A stretch of DNA of 21,790 nt from Thermoanaerobacterales bacterium (lineage in GTDB: Bacteria > Actinomycetota > Acidimicrobiia > Acidimicrobiales > JACDCH01): positions 1 through 21,790 of the forward strand of contig PKRH01000054.1 in assembly GCA_017577565.1 (NCBI GenBank), written 5' to 3'. Positions 1 to 9,433 of the stretch are shown piece after piece. A model generated the notes under the pieces. That model worked only from the letters and a program-made list of their open reading frames with translations. It had not been told where the DNA came from and did not search any database. Each line of letters opens with the position of its first letter. The stretch's first letter is position 1. A program made the position numbers and the translations under genes.

Positions 1-32
1 TATAAAAGAACGGTCACAAAGGGGGTGGCTAA

Positions 33-320
33 CCCCTTTGGGGCGACCCGGGACTGCGGGGGCCGAACCTCGGAGAGCCCGGGGTGGGGGGCCTCGAGCG
101 GCTGGGGCCGGAGGCCATCACCATCCGCCTCGTCGTCAAGACCCGTCCGGCCGAGCAGTTCGGGGTCATGCGCGAGCTGCGCCGCCGGCTCACCGACGCG
201 TTCGCCGAGGCCGGGATCGAGATCCCGTTCCCCCAGCGCATGGTGTGGGTGCGGCGCGACCCGGGCTCGTCGCGGGCCGCCGAGGCCGAGGCGATCGAGG
301 ACGGCGAGCCGCCGGCCTGA
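33..320 (+). CDS. C-terminal fragment of an MscS-family mechanosensitive channel (partial, probably frameshifted)
   Basis: The readable frame gives about 95 residues whose core (LGPEAITIRLVVKTRP, then RELRRRLTDAFAEAGIEIPF ending PQRMVWVR) matches the cytoplasmic C-terminal beta/alpha domain of small-conductance mechanosensitive channels, which release osmolytes through the inner membrane under hypo-osmotic shock. The membrane segments are missing because the window begins here. The frame is closed by TAA at 30-32. One extra C in the run at 33-36 would join it to the frame starting GTG at 25 and read VANPLWGDPG, which resembles the linker before this domain. The gene therefore looks frameshifted, or the window edge contains a base error. 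GTG at 84 is the only in-frame start but would leave only the domain's end. The stop at 318-320 lies 13 bases from the convergent valS stop. Family call fairly sure; boundaries uncertain. Confidence 0.6.
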   Translation, partial: PLWGDPGLRGPNLGEPGVGGLERLGPEAITIRLVVKTRPAEQFGVMRELRRRLTDAFAEAGIEIPFPQRMVWVRRDPGSSRAAEAEAIEDGEPPA

Positions 321-333
321 CCGCCGGGGAGGG

Positions 334-2910
334 TCAGGCCGCGGGCTCGGGGGCCAGGTCGACGACGACCGAGAGCTCGTCGCCGGCCTGGGTGGAGAGG
401 GCGTCGATGCGCCCGGCCGCCCGGACGTCCTCGGCGGCCAGCGCCAGCAGGGCGAGGCGGTCGGGCGTGTCGGTGACGACGGCCGCGGTGACCTCGGTGC
501 GCATCGACCGCTTGGCCTCGCTCTTGGCCCGGCGGACCTCGGCCAGCACGGCCGAGGCGACGGCCAGGACCTCGGGGTTCGGCTCGTCCTCCGGCCCCGC
601 GGCGCCGGCCCGGGCCGCGTCCCGCAGCTCGTCGGCCGAGGGCCACGACGAGCGGTGGATCGACCCGGGCTGCCACCAGGACCAGACCTCCTCGGTGACG
701 AAGGGGAGGAACGGCGCGAACAGCTTGAGCAGCGTGCGCAGCGCCAGGCCGAGGGCCGTGCGGGCCGAGGCCTGCCCCCGCTCGTCGCCGGTGCCGTAGG
801 CCCGGTTCTTCACCAGCTCGAGGTAGTCGTCGCAGAACGACCAGAAGAACGACTCGGTGCGCTCCAGCGCCCGGGCGTAGTCGAACCGGTCGAAGGCCGC
901 GGTGGCCTCGGCGACCAGGTCGGCCAGCGACGAGAGCATGGCCCGGTCGAGCGGCTCGGTGACCTCGCCCTCGGTCGTCGAGTCGAGGCCGAGCGCGAAC
1001 TTCGACGCGTTGAGGATCTTGATGGCCAGCCGGCGGCCGATCTTCAGCTGCTTCTCGTCGAAGATGACGTCCATGCCGGGCCGGCCCCGGGCCGCCCAGT
1101 AGCGGACGCCGTCGGCCCCGTAGCGCTCGATGAGCTTGTCGGGGTCGGTGGGCGCGTTGGCGGCCGACTTGGACAGCTTCTTGCGGTCGGGGTCGACGAT
1201 GAAGCCGGAGATGGCCGCGTTCTTCCAGGGCAGCGTGTCGTGCTCGTAGTGCGAGCGGACGATCGTGTAGAAGAGCCAGGTCCGGATGATGTCGTGCGCC
1301 TGCGGGCGCATGTCCATCGGGAACGTCCGCTCGAACAGGTCGGGGTCGTCGAGCCACCCGGTGGCGATCTGGGGCGTCAGCGACGACGTCGCCCACGTGT
1401 CCATGACGTCCGGGTCGGCGGTGAAGCCGCCCGGCTTGTCGCGGTCGTCCTCGGTGTAGCCCGGCGGGACGTCGGTCGTCGGGTCGACCGGGAGCGCGTC
1501 CTCGGTGGCGAGGATGGGCGACAGCCAGTCGACGACGCCGTCCTCGTCGATCGGGTACCAGACCGGGAAGGGGACGCCGAAGTAGCGCTGGCGGGTGATG
1601 TTCCAGTCGCCCTGCAGGCCCTCGACCCAGTTCTCGTACCGGGTCCGCATGAACTCCGGCCACCAGTTGAGCTGGCGGCCCCGCTCGAGCAGCTCCTCCT
1701 TGTCGGGGTAGCGGATCAGCCACTGGTGGGAGGTGACGATCTCGAGCGGGCGGGTGCCGTTCTCCCAGAACTTGACCGGGTGGGTGATGGGCCGGGGCTC
1801 GCCCTCCATGAGGCCGGCCTCGCGCAGCAGCTCGGCGATGCGGGCCCGGGCCTGGGTGGTCGTGCGGCCGGCGAGCTCGTCGTAGGCGGCCTGGGCGCGG
1901 GCGGGGTCGGCGCACTCCCACCCGGGCTCGCCCCAGGTGACCTGGCGCAGCCGGCCGTCGCGCTGGACGACCGCCCGGACGGGGAGGTCCAGCTCGCGCC
2001 ACCAGGTGACGTCGGTCGTGTCGCCGAAGGTGCAGATCATGGCGATGCCGGTGCCCTTCTCGGGGTCGGCGAGGTGGTGGGCCACGATCGGCACCTCGAC
2101 GCCGAACAGCGGCGTGCGGGCGGTGCGGCCGAAGAGGGGCTGGTAGCGCTCGTCGTCGGGGTGGGCGACGAGCGCGACGCAGGCCGGGAGCAGCTCCGGC
2201 CGCGTCGTGTCGATCCACAGCGGGCCCTCGGGGCCCTCGAACCGGATCTTGTGGTAGGCGCCGGGGATCTCGCGGTCCTGCAGCTCGGCCTGGGCGACCG
2301 CCGAGCCGAAGTCGACGTCCCACAGCGTGGGCGCCTCGGCCCGGTAGGCGAGGCCCCGGGCGACGAGGCGCAGGAAGGCCCGCTGGCTGACCCGGGTGGC
2401 CTTGGGGCCGATGGTCCGGTAGGTGTGCGACCAGTCGACCGACAGGCCGAGGTTGGACCACAGGTTGAAGTAGCTCTCCTCGAGCTGCTCGACGACCTCG
2501 CCGCACAGCTCGACGAAGTTCGGCCGGCTGATCGGGATCGGCTGGTGCTTCTTGCCGACCTCCGCCGGCGGGCGGAAGTCGGGGTCGTAGGGCAGCGACG
2601 GGTCGCAGCGGGTCCCCGTCATGAGCTGGACGCGCCGCTCGACGTTGAGCCCGTTGTCGTCCCAGCCCATGGGGTAGAAGACCTCCTTCCCCCGCATGCG
2701 CTGGTACCGGGCGACGGTGTCGGTGTGGGTGTAGGAGCAGACGTGGCCGGGGTGCAGCGTGCCCGACACCGTGGGCGGCGGTGTGTCGATCGAGAAGACC
2801 TGGTCGCGCGGCTTGGTGCGGTCGAACCGGTAGGTGCCCTCGTCGGCCCAGCGCTTGCGCCACTTGGCCTCGAGGCCCTCGAGGCTGGGCTTGTCGGGGA
2901 TGCTGCTCAC
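334..2910 (-). CDS. valS: Valyl-tRNA synthetase, type 2 (archaeal-like)
   Basis: Charges tRNA-Val with valine in the cytoplasm. The 858-residue protein is a class I synthetase. Its signature motif reads HPGH (residues 53-56, within PPPTVSGTLHPGHV), and the second signature is KLSKS (578-582). The editing insertion spans about 195-310 and contains TTRPELLPACVALVAHPDD and GTGIAMICTFGD. The stretch FYPMGWDDNGLNVERRVQ (79-95) is the mark of the type-2 ValRS subfamily shared with archaea, as opposed to the E. coli-like type. A C-terminal anticodon-binding domain starts near residue 600. GTG at 2910 is chosen because homology begins just after it (SSIPDKPSLEGLEAKW) and a TAGCCT box sits 7 bases upstream, giving a leaderless transcript. 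The open frame continues to 3885 but overlaps the sulfotransferase and is not coding-like. Divergent from the sulfotransferase, convergent with the MscS fragment. Confidence 0.95.
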   Translation of the reverse strand: MSSIPDKPSLEGLEAKWRKRWADEGTYRFDRTKPRDQVFSIDTPPPTVSGTLHPGHVCSYTHTDTVARYQRMRGKEVFYPMGWDDNGLNVERRVQLMTGTRCDPSLPYDPDFRPPAEVGKKHQPIPISRPNFVELCGEVVEQLEESYFNLWSNLGLSVDWSHTYRTIGPKATRVSQRAFLRLVARGLAYRAEAPTLWDVDFGSAVAQAELQDREIPGAYHKIRFEGPEGPLWIDTTRPELLPACVALVAHPDDERYQPLFGRTARTPLFGVEVPIVAHHLADPEKGTGIAMICTFGDTTDVTWWRELDLPVRAVVQRDGRLRQVTWGEPGWECADPARAQAAYDELAGRTTTQARARIAELLREAGLMEGEPRPITHPVKFWENGTRPLEIVTSHQWLIRYPDKEELLERGRQLNWWPEFMRTRYENWVEGLQGDWNITRQRYFGVPFPVWYPIDEDGVVDWLSPILATEDALPVDPTTDVPPGYTEDDRDKPGGFTADPDVMDTWATSSLTPQIATGWLDDPDLFERTFPMDMRPQAHDIIRTWLFYTIVRSHYEHDTLPWKNAAISGFIVDPDRKKLSKSAANAPTDPDKLIERYGADGVRYWAARGRPGMDVIFDEKQLKIGRRLAIKILNASKFALGLDSTTEGEVTEPLDRAMLSSLADLVAEATAAFDRFDYARALERTESFFWSFCDDYLELVKNRAYGTGDERGQASARTALGLALRTLLKLFAPFLPFVTEEVWSWWQPGSIHRSSWPSADELRDAARAGAAGPEDEPNPEVLAVASAVLAEVRRAKSEAKRSMRTEVTAAVVTDTPDRLALLALAAEDVRAAGRIDALSTQAGDELSVVVDLAPEPAA

Positions 2911-2917
2911 ACCCCAG

Positions 2918-2923
2918 AGGCTA
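2918..2923 (-). promoter_or_regulatory. -10 box TAGCCT of valS (leaderless)
   Basis: On the minus strand TAGCCT is followed by 7 bases and then the GTG start of valS. This is the actinobacterial TANNNT arrangement in which transcription begins at or next to the start codon. No Shine-Dalgarno is present. No clear -35 box is visible. Confidence 0.55.
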
Positions 2924-3045
2924 CCGGTGGGGCGCGACCCGCTCGAAAGCGGATCGCCGGCCGCGGGCCCGGGGTGGTTTCCGGTGGCCGCCACGTCGGG
3001 TAAGACTGTCGCCACGCGTGAGAGCGCGCGAGCGGAGGCCGCCCG

Positions 3046-3951
3046 ATGGAACGTTCCCTCGACGAGGACCGGCTGGCCTGGATCTTCGGATCCTCCCGCA
3101 GCGGCAGCACGTGGCTGCTGCGGATGCTGTCGTCGCTCGAGGCCGTCGTGCCGATCGACGACCCCCACCTCGGCCACCACCTCGGCGTGTGGCGGCCGAT
3201 CTCGCTGGCGTGGGCGACGGCCGAGCACCCGCCCGAGCTGACGACGCTCGACCGGATCAAGCACGACAAGGACGGCTACTTCTTCTGCGACCGCTACCGG
3301 GACGCCTGGGAGCCGGCGCTGCGGCGGCTGATCGTCGAGCGGTTCGCCGCCCAGGCGGCCGACACCGCCCGCGTCCCCGAGCCCGTCGTCGTGGTCAAGG
3401 AGCCCGGCTCGCACGTGGCCGGGCTGCTGCTCGACCTGTTCCCGGGGTCGCGGCTCGTGTTCCTGCTGCGGGACGGCCGGGACGTCGTCGACTCGTGGCT
3501 CGCCGCCTACCGGCGGGGGTCGTGGGCGCTGGACGAGGGGGCCTTCCCGGTCACCGACGAGGGCCGGGAGGCCCTGGTCCGCTGGCAGGCGTCGGTGTGG
3601 GCCTACCGCACCGAGGTCGTCCAGCGGGCCTACGAGCGGCACCCCGCCGACCGGCGGGTCCTGGTGCGCTACGAGGACCTCGTCCGCGACACCGCCGGCG
3701 AGCTGGCCCGGGTCTGCGCCTGCCTGGGCCTGGACGCGGCCCCGGAGCGGCTGGCCGAGGTGGCGGCCGCCCACGCCTACGAGGCCGTGCCGCCCGAGGC
3801 CAAGGGCGAGCGCAAGGAGATCCGCTCGGCCCGGCCCGGTGGCTGGCGCGACAACCTGACCCCGGACGAGCACGCCGTGATGCACGAGGTCATGGGGGCC
3901 AAGCTGGCCGAGCTCGGCTACCTCGACGCGGCCCCGGTCGGTTCCGGCTGA
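3046..3951 (+). CDS. Sulfotransferase family protein (PAPS-dependent)
   Basis: Predicted cytosolic transferase of sulfuryl groups from 3'-phosphoadenylyl sulfate to an unknown hydroxyl or amine acceptor. The 301-residue protein carries the 5'-phosphosulfate loop FGSSRSGSTWLLRML (residues 14-28) and the 3'-phosphate motif VFLLRDGRDVVDSWL (138-152), the two PAPS-binding elements of the family. A charged VVKEPGSH lies between them (116-123). The length is normal for bacterial single-domain sulfotransferases. ATG 3046 is supported by GGAGG seven bases upstream. The gene is divergent from valS and followed 50 bases later by cysS on the same strand, but cysS has its own promoter. The acceptor cannot be told from sequence; bacterial relatives modify glycolipids, polysaccharides or small molecules. 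No PAPS-synthesis genes are in the window. Confidence 0.85.
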   Translation: MERSLDEDRLAWIFGSSRSGSTWLLRMLSSLEAVVPIDDPHLGHHLGVWRPISLAWATAEHPPELTTLDRIKHDKDGYFFCDRYRDAWEPALRRLIVERFAAQAADTARVPEPVVVVKEPGSHVAGLLLDLFPGSRLVFLLRDGRDVVDSWLAAYRRGSWALDEGAFPVTDEGREALVRWQASVWAYRTEVVQRAYERHPADRRVLVRYEDLVRDTAGELARVCACLGLDAAPERLAEVAAAHAYEAVPPEAKGERKEIRSARPGGWRDNLTPDEHAVMHEVMGAKLAELGYLDAAPVGSG

Positions 3952-3988
3952 GGCCCCGACCCGTGCCGGCCGGGCGGTCCCGCGCCGG

Positions 3989-3994
3989 TACCCT
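3989..3994 (+). promoter_or_regulatory. -10 box TACCCT of cysS (leaderless)
   Basis: TACCCT is followed by 7 bases and the ATG of cysS, with no Shine-Dalgarno. The spacing is identical to that in front of valS, so both synthetase genes appear to be transcribed without a leader. Confidence 0.55.
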
Positions 3995-4001
3995 GCCTGA
4001 C

Positions 4002-5360
4002 ATGCTGCAGCTCTTCGACACCGCCAAGGGGAGCGTCGTCCCCTTCCAGCCCCGGGAGCCCGGCAAGGTGTCGATGTACGTGTGCGGCCCCACCGTGTAC
4101 GGGCCGCCCCACCTGGGCCACGGCCGGTTCTCGCTGGTGTTCGACGTGCTCCGCCGCTACCTGCGGTGGTCGGGGTACGAGGTCACCTACGTCTCGAACA
4201 TCACCGACATCGACGACAAGATCATCGACCGGGCGAAGAGGGAGCAGCGGGACTGGCGCGAGATCGCCCGGCGGTGCGAGGAGGTCTGGTACCGGGCCAT
4301 GGACGCGCTCGGCGTGCAGCGCCCCGACCACGACCCCCACGCCACCGACTACGTCGAGCAGATGGTGGCGCTCGTCGAGCGGCTCGTCGCCCGGGGGGCG
4401 GCCTACGAGACGTCCGACGGCGTCTACTTCGCCGCCGAGACCGTCGACGACTACGGCCTGCTCGCCCGCCAGCCCCTGGAGACGCTGAAGGCGGGCGCCC
4501 GGGTCGAGACGATCGAGGAGAAGCGGTCGCCGGTCGACTTCGCGCTGTGGAAGAAGGCGAAGCCGGGCGAGCCGAGCTGGCCCTCGCCCTGGGGCGAGGG
4601 GCGGCCGGGCTGGCACACCGAGTGCGTCGTCATGTCGCTCGACATCCTCGGCGAGGACTTCGACCTGCACGGCGGCGGCCAGGACCTCGCCTTCCCCCAC
4701 CACGAGAACGAGCGGGCCCAGGCCGTCGCGGACGGGCGCCGCTTCGCCCGGACGTGGGTGCACAACGGGTTCGTCGAGGTCGAGGGCACGAAGATGTCGA
4801 AGTCCCTCGGCAACGTGCGCAACCTGCTCGACCTCGTCGAGCAGTACGACCCGCGCGCCTACCGGCTGCTCGTGCTGCAGTCGCACTACCGGTCGCCCAT
4901 CGACGTGAGCGACGCCAACCTGCGGGCCGCCGAGGGGGCGCTCGACCGGCTCGACGCCTTCGCCCGCCGGGTGGCGGCCAGCCCGGCCGCCGGGGCCGAG
5001 CCCGACCCGGAGGCGCTCGAGCAGTTCCGGGCGGCGATGGACGACGACCTGCAGACGCCGGCCGCCACCCGGCTGCTGTTCGACCTCGTCCGGCAGGCGA
5101 ACGCGGCACTGGACGCCGGCGACGTCGCGGCCGCGGGGCCCCGCGCCGCCGCGGCGCTGGAGATCGCCTCGGTGCTCGGGCTCGAGCTGTCGACCGGCGA
5201 GGAGGACGTGCCGGAGGAGGTGCGGGCCTGGGTGCGCGAGCGGGACGAGGCCCGGGCCGCCAGGGACTGGGCCCGCGCCGACGCCCTGCGCGACCGCATC
5301 ACGGCCGCCGGCTACGTCGTCGAGGACACCCCGACCGGGGCGGTCCTGCGCCGGGCCTGA
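4002..5360 (+). CDS. cysS: Cysteinyl-tRNA synthetase
   Basis: Attaches cysteine to tRNA-Cys in the cytoplasm. The 452-residue class I enzyme has the N-terminal CGPTVYGPPHLGHGR (28-42; HIGH-type motif HLGH at 37-40) and KMSKS at 264-268. All four zinc ligands expected from the E. coli enzyme are present: Cys28, Cys208 (WHTECVVMS), and the first His and last Glu of HHENE (233-237). A C-terminal helical domain (about 320-452) ends with the usual small WARADALRDRI segment. The intact C-terminal region and full length argue for CysRS rather than the mycothiol ligase MshC, a shorter relative of the same fold. ATG 4002 is chosen from homology and from TACCCT seven bases upstream. Its stop lies one base from the convergent stop of the EamA transporter gene. 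Confidence 0.95.
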   Translation: MLQLFDTAKGSVVPFQPREPGKVSMYVCGPTVYGPPHLGHGRFSLVFDVLRRYLRWSGYEVTYVSNITDIDDKIIDRAKREQRDWREIARRCEEVWYRAMDALGVQRPDHDPHATDYVEQMVALVERLVARGAAYETSDGVYFAAETVDDYGLLARQPLETLKAGARVETIEEKRSPVDFALWKKAKPGEPSWPSPWGEGRPGWHTECVVMSLDILGEDFDLHGGGQDLAFPHHENERAQAVADGRRFARTWVHNGFVEVEGTKMSKSLGNVRNLLDLVEQYDPRAYRLLVLQSHYRSPIDVSDANLRAAEGALDRLDAFARRVAASPAAGAEPDPEALEQFRAAMDDDLQTPAATRLLFDLVRQANAALDAGDVAAAGPRAAAALEIASVLGLELSTGEEDVPEEVRAWVRERDEARAARDWARADALRDRITAAGYVVEDTPTGAVLRRA

Positions 5361-5361
5361 G

Positions 5362-6315
5362 TCACGGCTCGGGCACCGGGCAGGCGGCCATGTCGTCGGT
5401 CGCCAGCTCGGGCGACGCCCCGTCGCCGGTCGGGGCCGGCGCGGGTCCGCCCGCCGGCGCGGGCTCCTCCTCCCGCTGGGTGGCGACGATCGAACCGACC
5501 AGGATGAGCGCGAAGCCGAGCCCGGTGACGACCGTGATGCGCTCGTCGAGCACCGCCCAGCCCAGGAACAGGGCGACCACCGGGTTGACGTAGGTGATGA
5601 CCGTCGAGCGGGACGGGCCGACCTCGGCCACCAGCTCGAAGAAGACGAGGAAGGCGAGCGCCGTGCAGATCACGGCCAGGCCCGCCAGCGCCAGCCACGT
5701 GTCGCCGCCCGGGGCCTCGTCGGGCCACTGGGCGAGGCCGACCGGCAGGTAGGCGAGGCAGGTCACGACCAGCGAGGCGGTCACGACGCCGAGGCTCGGC
5801 AGGTGGGCCAGGTGGCGGACCAGCACGAGCGGCCCGAGCGCGTAGCCGAACGCCACGAGGCCCATGGCGGCGACCGGCCAGGGGCTCGACGTCTCGACGT
5901 CGAAGCCGACGAGGGCGGCGACGCCCGCGAAGCCGACGAGCAGGCCGGCCACCCGGCGCAGGCCCATCTGCTCGTGGCCCGTGACCTTGACCAGGACGGC
6001 GCCGACGAGCGGCACGGCCGCCACGAGCAGGCCGGCGAGCGAGCTCGACAGGTGCTGCTCCGCGTAGCCGAGCATGAGCCAGGGCAGGCACAGCTCGACG
6101 GCCGAGTAGACGAGCAGCGGCCGCCAGTGGGACAGGACCGGCCGCAGCGCCCCCCGGGCGGCGGCGATCGGCAGCAGCAGGAGCGCGGCCAGGGCCGTGC
6201 GGGCGAACACCAGGGAGGCGGGGGCGACCTCCTCGACCGCCACCTTGATGAGCAGGTACGGGATGCCCCAGATGACGCCCATCGCCAGGAAGAGCACCCA
6301 TCCGCGTCGTGACAT
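5362..6315 (-). CDS. EamA/DMT-superfamily transporter
   Basis: The 317-residue integral membrane protein shows about ten hydrophobic helices in two homologous halves, as in EamA (DUF6, RhaT-like) drug/metabolite transporters. The first half starts WVLFLAMGVIWGIPYLLIKV (6-25), with the conserved tryptophan/glycine and an early lysine. The second half contains FFELVAEVGPSRSTVITYVN (237-256) and the typical VNPVVALFLGWAVLDERIT (255-273). The C-terminal tail after residue 290 is proline/alanine-rich and cytoplasmic. These proteins usually export amino acids, nucleosides or other metabolites; the substrate is not predictable. ATG 6315 has a purine-rich GAGGG nine bases upstream. It lies 105 bases after the oppF-like stop on the same strand, so it could be a late member of the importer transcript or have its own promoter. 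Confidence 0.85.
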   Translation of the reverse strand: MSRRGWVLFLAMGVIWGIPYLLIKVAVEEVAPASLVFARTALAALLLLPIAAARGALRPVLSHWRPLLVYSAVELCLPWLMLGYAEQHLSSSLAGLLVAAVPLVGAVLVKVTGHEQMGLRRVAGLLVGFAGVAALVGFDVETSSPWPVAAMGLVAFGYALGPLVLVRHLAHLPSLGVVTASLVVTCLAYLPVGLAQWPDEAPGGDTWLALAGLAVICTALAFLVFFELVAEVGPSRSTVITYVNPVVALFLGWAVLDERITVVTGLGFALILVGSIVATQREEEPAPAGGPAPAPTGDGASPELATDDMAACPVPEP

Positions 6316-6420
6316 CCCTTCGTCCCTCGTCGTGGTCGGTCGGCCGGTGCCCGACGCGGAGCGCGGCCGGGCCCGCCCATCATCCCGGTCCGCGCGCGAG
6401 CGGCGCCAACCGGAACCGGG

Positions 6421-7472
6421 TCAGGCCGGGTCGTCGAGGAGCGCCGCGCCCGCCTCGTCGACCGGCGTGCCCACGACCCCGTGCAGGTGGCAGGCGGCGC
6501 GGTGGCCGCCGCCGAGGTCGGCGAGCGCGGGGTCGACGTGCGGGCAGGGCTCGAAGGCGTCGGGGCAGCGGGTGCGGAACCGGCACCCGCTGGGCGGCGC
6601 GGCGGGGCTGGGCACGTCGCCGGACAGCACGATCCGGCGGCGGACCCGCTCGGCCGGCGGGTCGGGCACCGGCACCGCGGAGAGCAGCGCCCGGGTGTAG
6701 GGGTGTGCCGGGTCGCCGGTCACCCGGGCGGTGTCGCCCACCTCGACGATGCGGCCCAGGTACATGACCGCGACCCGGTCGCTGACGTGCTGCACCGCGG
6801 CCAGGTCGTGGGCGACGAACAGGTAGGTGAGGCCCAGCTCCCGCTGGAGGCGCACGAGCAGGTTGAGCACCTGGGCCTGGATCGACACGTCGAGCGACGA
6901 GATCGGCTCGTCGCACACGATCAGCTCGGGCTCGCCGGCCAGCGCCCGGGCGACGCCCACCCGCTGGCGCTGGCCGCCGGACAGCTCGTGGGGGCGGCGG
7001 TCCCGGAACGAGGGGTCGAGGCCGACCATGGCCAGCAGCTCGTCGACCCGGGCCCGCCGGGCCGCCCGCCCCGGCGCCAGGCCGTGCACCTCCAGCGGCT
7101 CGGCCACGATGCGGCCGATCGTCTGGCGGGGGTCGAGCGAGGCGTAGGGGTCCTGGAACACCATGGCCACCCGCCGGCGGAGGCCCCGCAGCTCCCGGCG
7201 GCCGAGGGCCGTGACGTCGGTGCCGTCCAGCTCGATGCGCCCGGCCGTCGGCTCGACGAGGCGCAGCAGGGCGAGGCCGAGGGTCGACTTGCCGCAGCCC
7301 GACTCGCCGACCAGCCCGAGCGTCTCCCCCCGGCGCACCTCGAGGTCGACGCCGTCGACCGCCCGCACCGGCGGCCCGCCCCGCTGGGGGAAGTGGACGG
7401 CCAGGCCCTCGGCCCGGAGCAGCACCTCGCCCGGTGCCGGGGGCGCGTCGGCGGGGGTGCGGGCCGGCGCGG

Positions 7473-7476
<4 letters not shown>
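6421..7476 (-). CDS. Oligopeptide/dipeptide ABC importer ATPase (OppF/DppF-like)
   Basis: One of the two cytoplasmic ATPases powering the peptide importer encoded here. The 351-residue protein has Walker A GESGCGKST (57-65), the signature LSGGQRQRV, Walker B LIVCDEPISSLD and the switch histidine in FVAHDL. The C-terminal oligo/dipeptide extension carries four cysteines, in GCRFRTRCPDAFEPC and the later RAACH. In related Opp/Dpp ATPases this set can bind a 4Fe-4S cluster (family knowledge, not shown here). The start is GTG at 7476, whose last two bases join the stop of the preceding ATPase gene in a GTGA overlap, so translation is probably coupled. A proline/alanine-rich N-terminus of about 17 residues precedes the conserved domain. 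The substrate could be a peptide, but related systems also take nickel or sugars. Confidence 0.9.
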
Positions 7477-8500
<1,024 letters not shown>

Positions 8501-8501
<1 letters not shown>

Positions 8502-9433
8502 CAGCCCCTCCCCGCCGCCGACTCGATCGCCGAGCGCTGCCGGGGGTCGAGCGCGTCCCGCAGCGCGTCGCCGGTCACGTTGAACGACAGGACGACGGCG
8601 AAGATGGCCAGGCCGGGGAAGACCGCCATCCACCAGGCGTCCTGGATGAAGCCCCGCCCGTCGGCCAGCATCCGCCCCCAGGAGGGCTCGGGCGGCTGGG
8701 TGCCGAGGCCGATGAACGACAGCGCCGCCTCGGCCAGGATGGCGAAGGCCAGGCTGATCGAGGTCTGGACGATGATCGGCGCGGCGACGTTGGGCAGGAC
8801 GTGGCGGGTCATGATCCGCAGGTCGCCGGCGCCGATCGACCGGGCCGCCCGCACGAAGACCTGCTCCCGCACGGTGAGGACGCTCGCCCGGGTGACCCGG
8901 GCGAAGATCGGCGTGTAGACGACGCCGATGGCGATCATGGCGTTGGTCGCGCCCCGCCCCCGGATGGCCATGACCGCGATGGCGAGCAGGATCGCCGGGA
9001 AGGCGAACAGCACGTCCATGCACCGCATGACGACGTCGTCGACCAGGCCCCGGTAGTAGCCGGCGACGAGGCCGAGGACGACGCCGGCCACCAGCGCGAT
9101 GCCGACGGCGACGAGCCCGACCCGCAGCGACGGCTCGGCGCCGATGAGCACCCGCGACAGGACGTCCCGCCCGAGCTGGTCGGTGCCGAAGGGGTGCTCC
9201 AGGCTGGGAGCGCGCAGCTTGTCGGCGCTGGAGACCTCGTTGCGGCCGTAGGGGGCGAGGCGCTCGCCGAGGACGGCGACGACGACGAAGATCGCCAGCA
9301 CGACGAGCGCCGCGGCGGCGAGCCGGTTGCGGAGGAGCGCGCGCAGCAGGCCGCGGGCGCCGACCGCCTCGTCGGGGGCGGCGACCTGCCCGGCCTCCGC
9401 AGGGCCGGCGGGGGTGTCGTCGAGGGCGGTCAT
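8501..9433 (-). CDS. Peptide ABC importer permease (OppC/DppC-like)
   Basis: Inner-membrane permease, 310 residues. A hydrophilic N-terminus of about 35 residues precedes the first helix (AALVVLAIFVVVAVLGERLAP), as is usual for OppC/DppC. It continues with the family segments EHPFGTDQLGRDVLSRVL and the cytoplasmic EAA-type loop RSIGAGDLRIMTRHVLPNV, which docks on an ATPase. It ends with EAALSFIGLGTQPPEPSWGRML and the last helix GLAIFAVVLSFNVTGDALRD. ATG 9433 overlaps the stop of the OppB-like gene by four bases (ATGA), indicating translational coupling. It forms a heterodimer with the upstream permease. Confidence 0.93.

Noticed and set aside
1..8. TATAAAAG at the window start as a promoter
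   Set aside because: Lies at the window edge within or before a gene fragment; no start codon at a sensible distance.
2938..2953. Small hairpin (CCGCT, loop CGAA, AGCGG) between valS and the sulfotransferase
   Set aside because: Only five pairs, upstream of both genes, no T-run; cannot be distinguished from chance in GC-rich DNA.
25..3003. Long plus-strand frame antisense to valS
   Set aside because: Gly/Val/Leu/Arg-rich shadow translation of a GC-rich gene; no motifs, and valS on the other strand is certain.
3001..3007. TAAGAC as a -10 box for the sulfotransferase
   Set aside because: Lacks the final T of TANNNT; too weak to list as a promoter.
2911..3885. Upstream extension of the valS frame on the minus strand to 3885
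   Set aside because: It lies antisense to the sulfotransferase, has shadow composition and no homology; valS homology begins just after GTG 2910.
4002..5360. Possibility that the cysS-like gene is the mycothiol ligase mshC
   Set aside because: Full CysRS length with C-terminal anticodon-binding part; MshC is shorter.
4082..5593. Long arginine-rich plus-strand frame inside cysS
   Set aside because: Out-of-frame shadow of cysS that runs into the convergent transporter gene.
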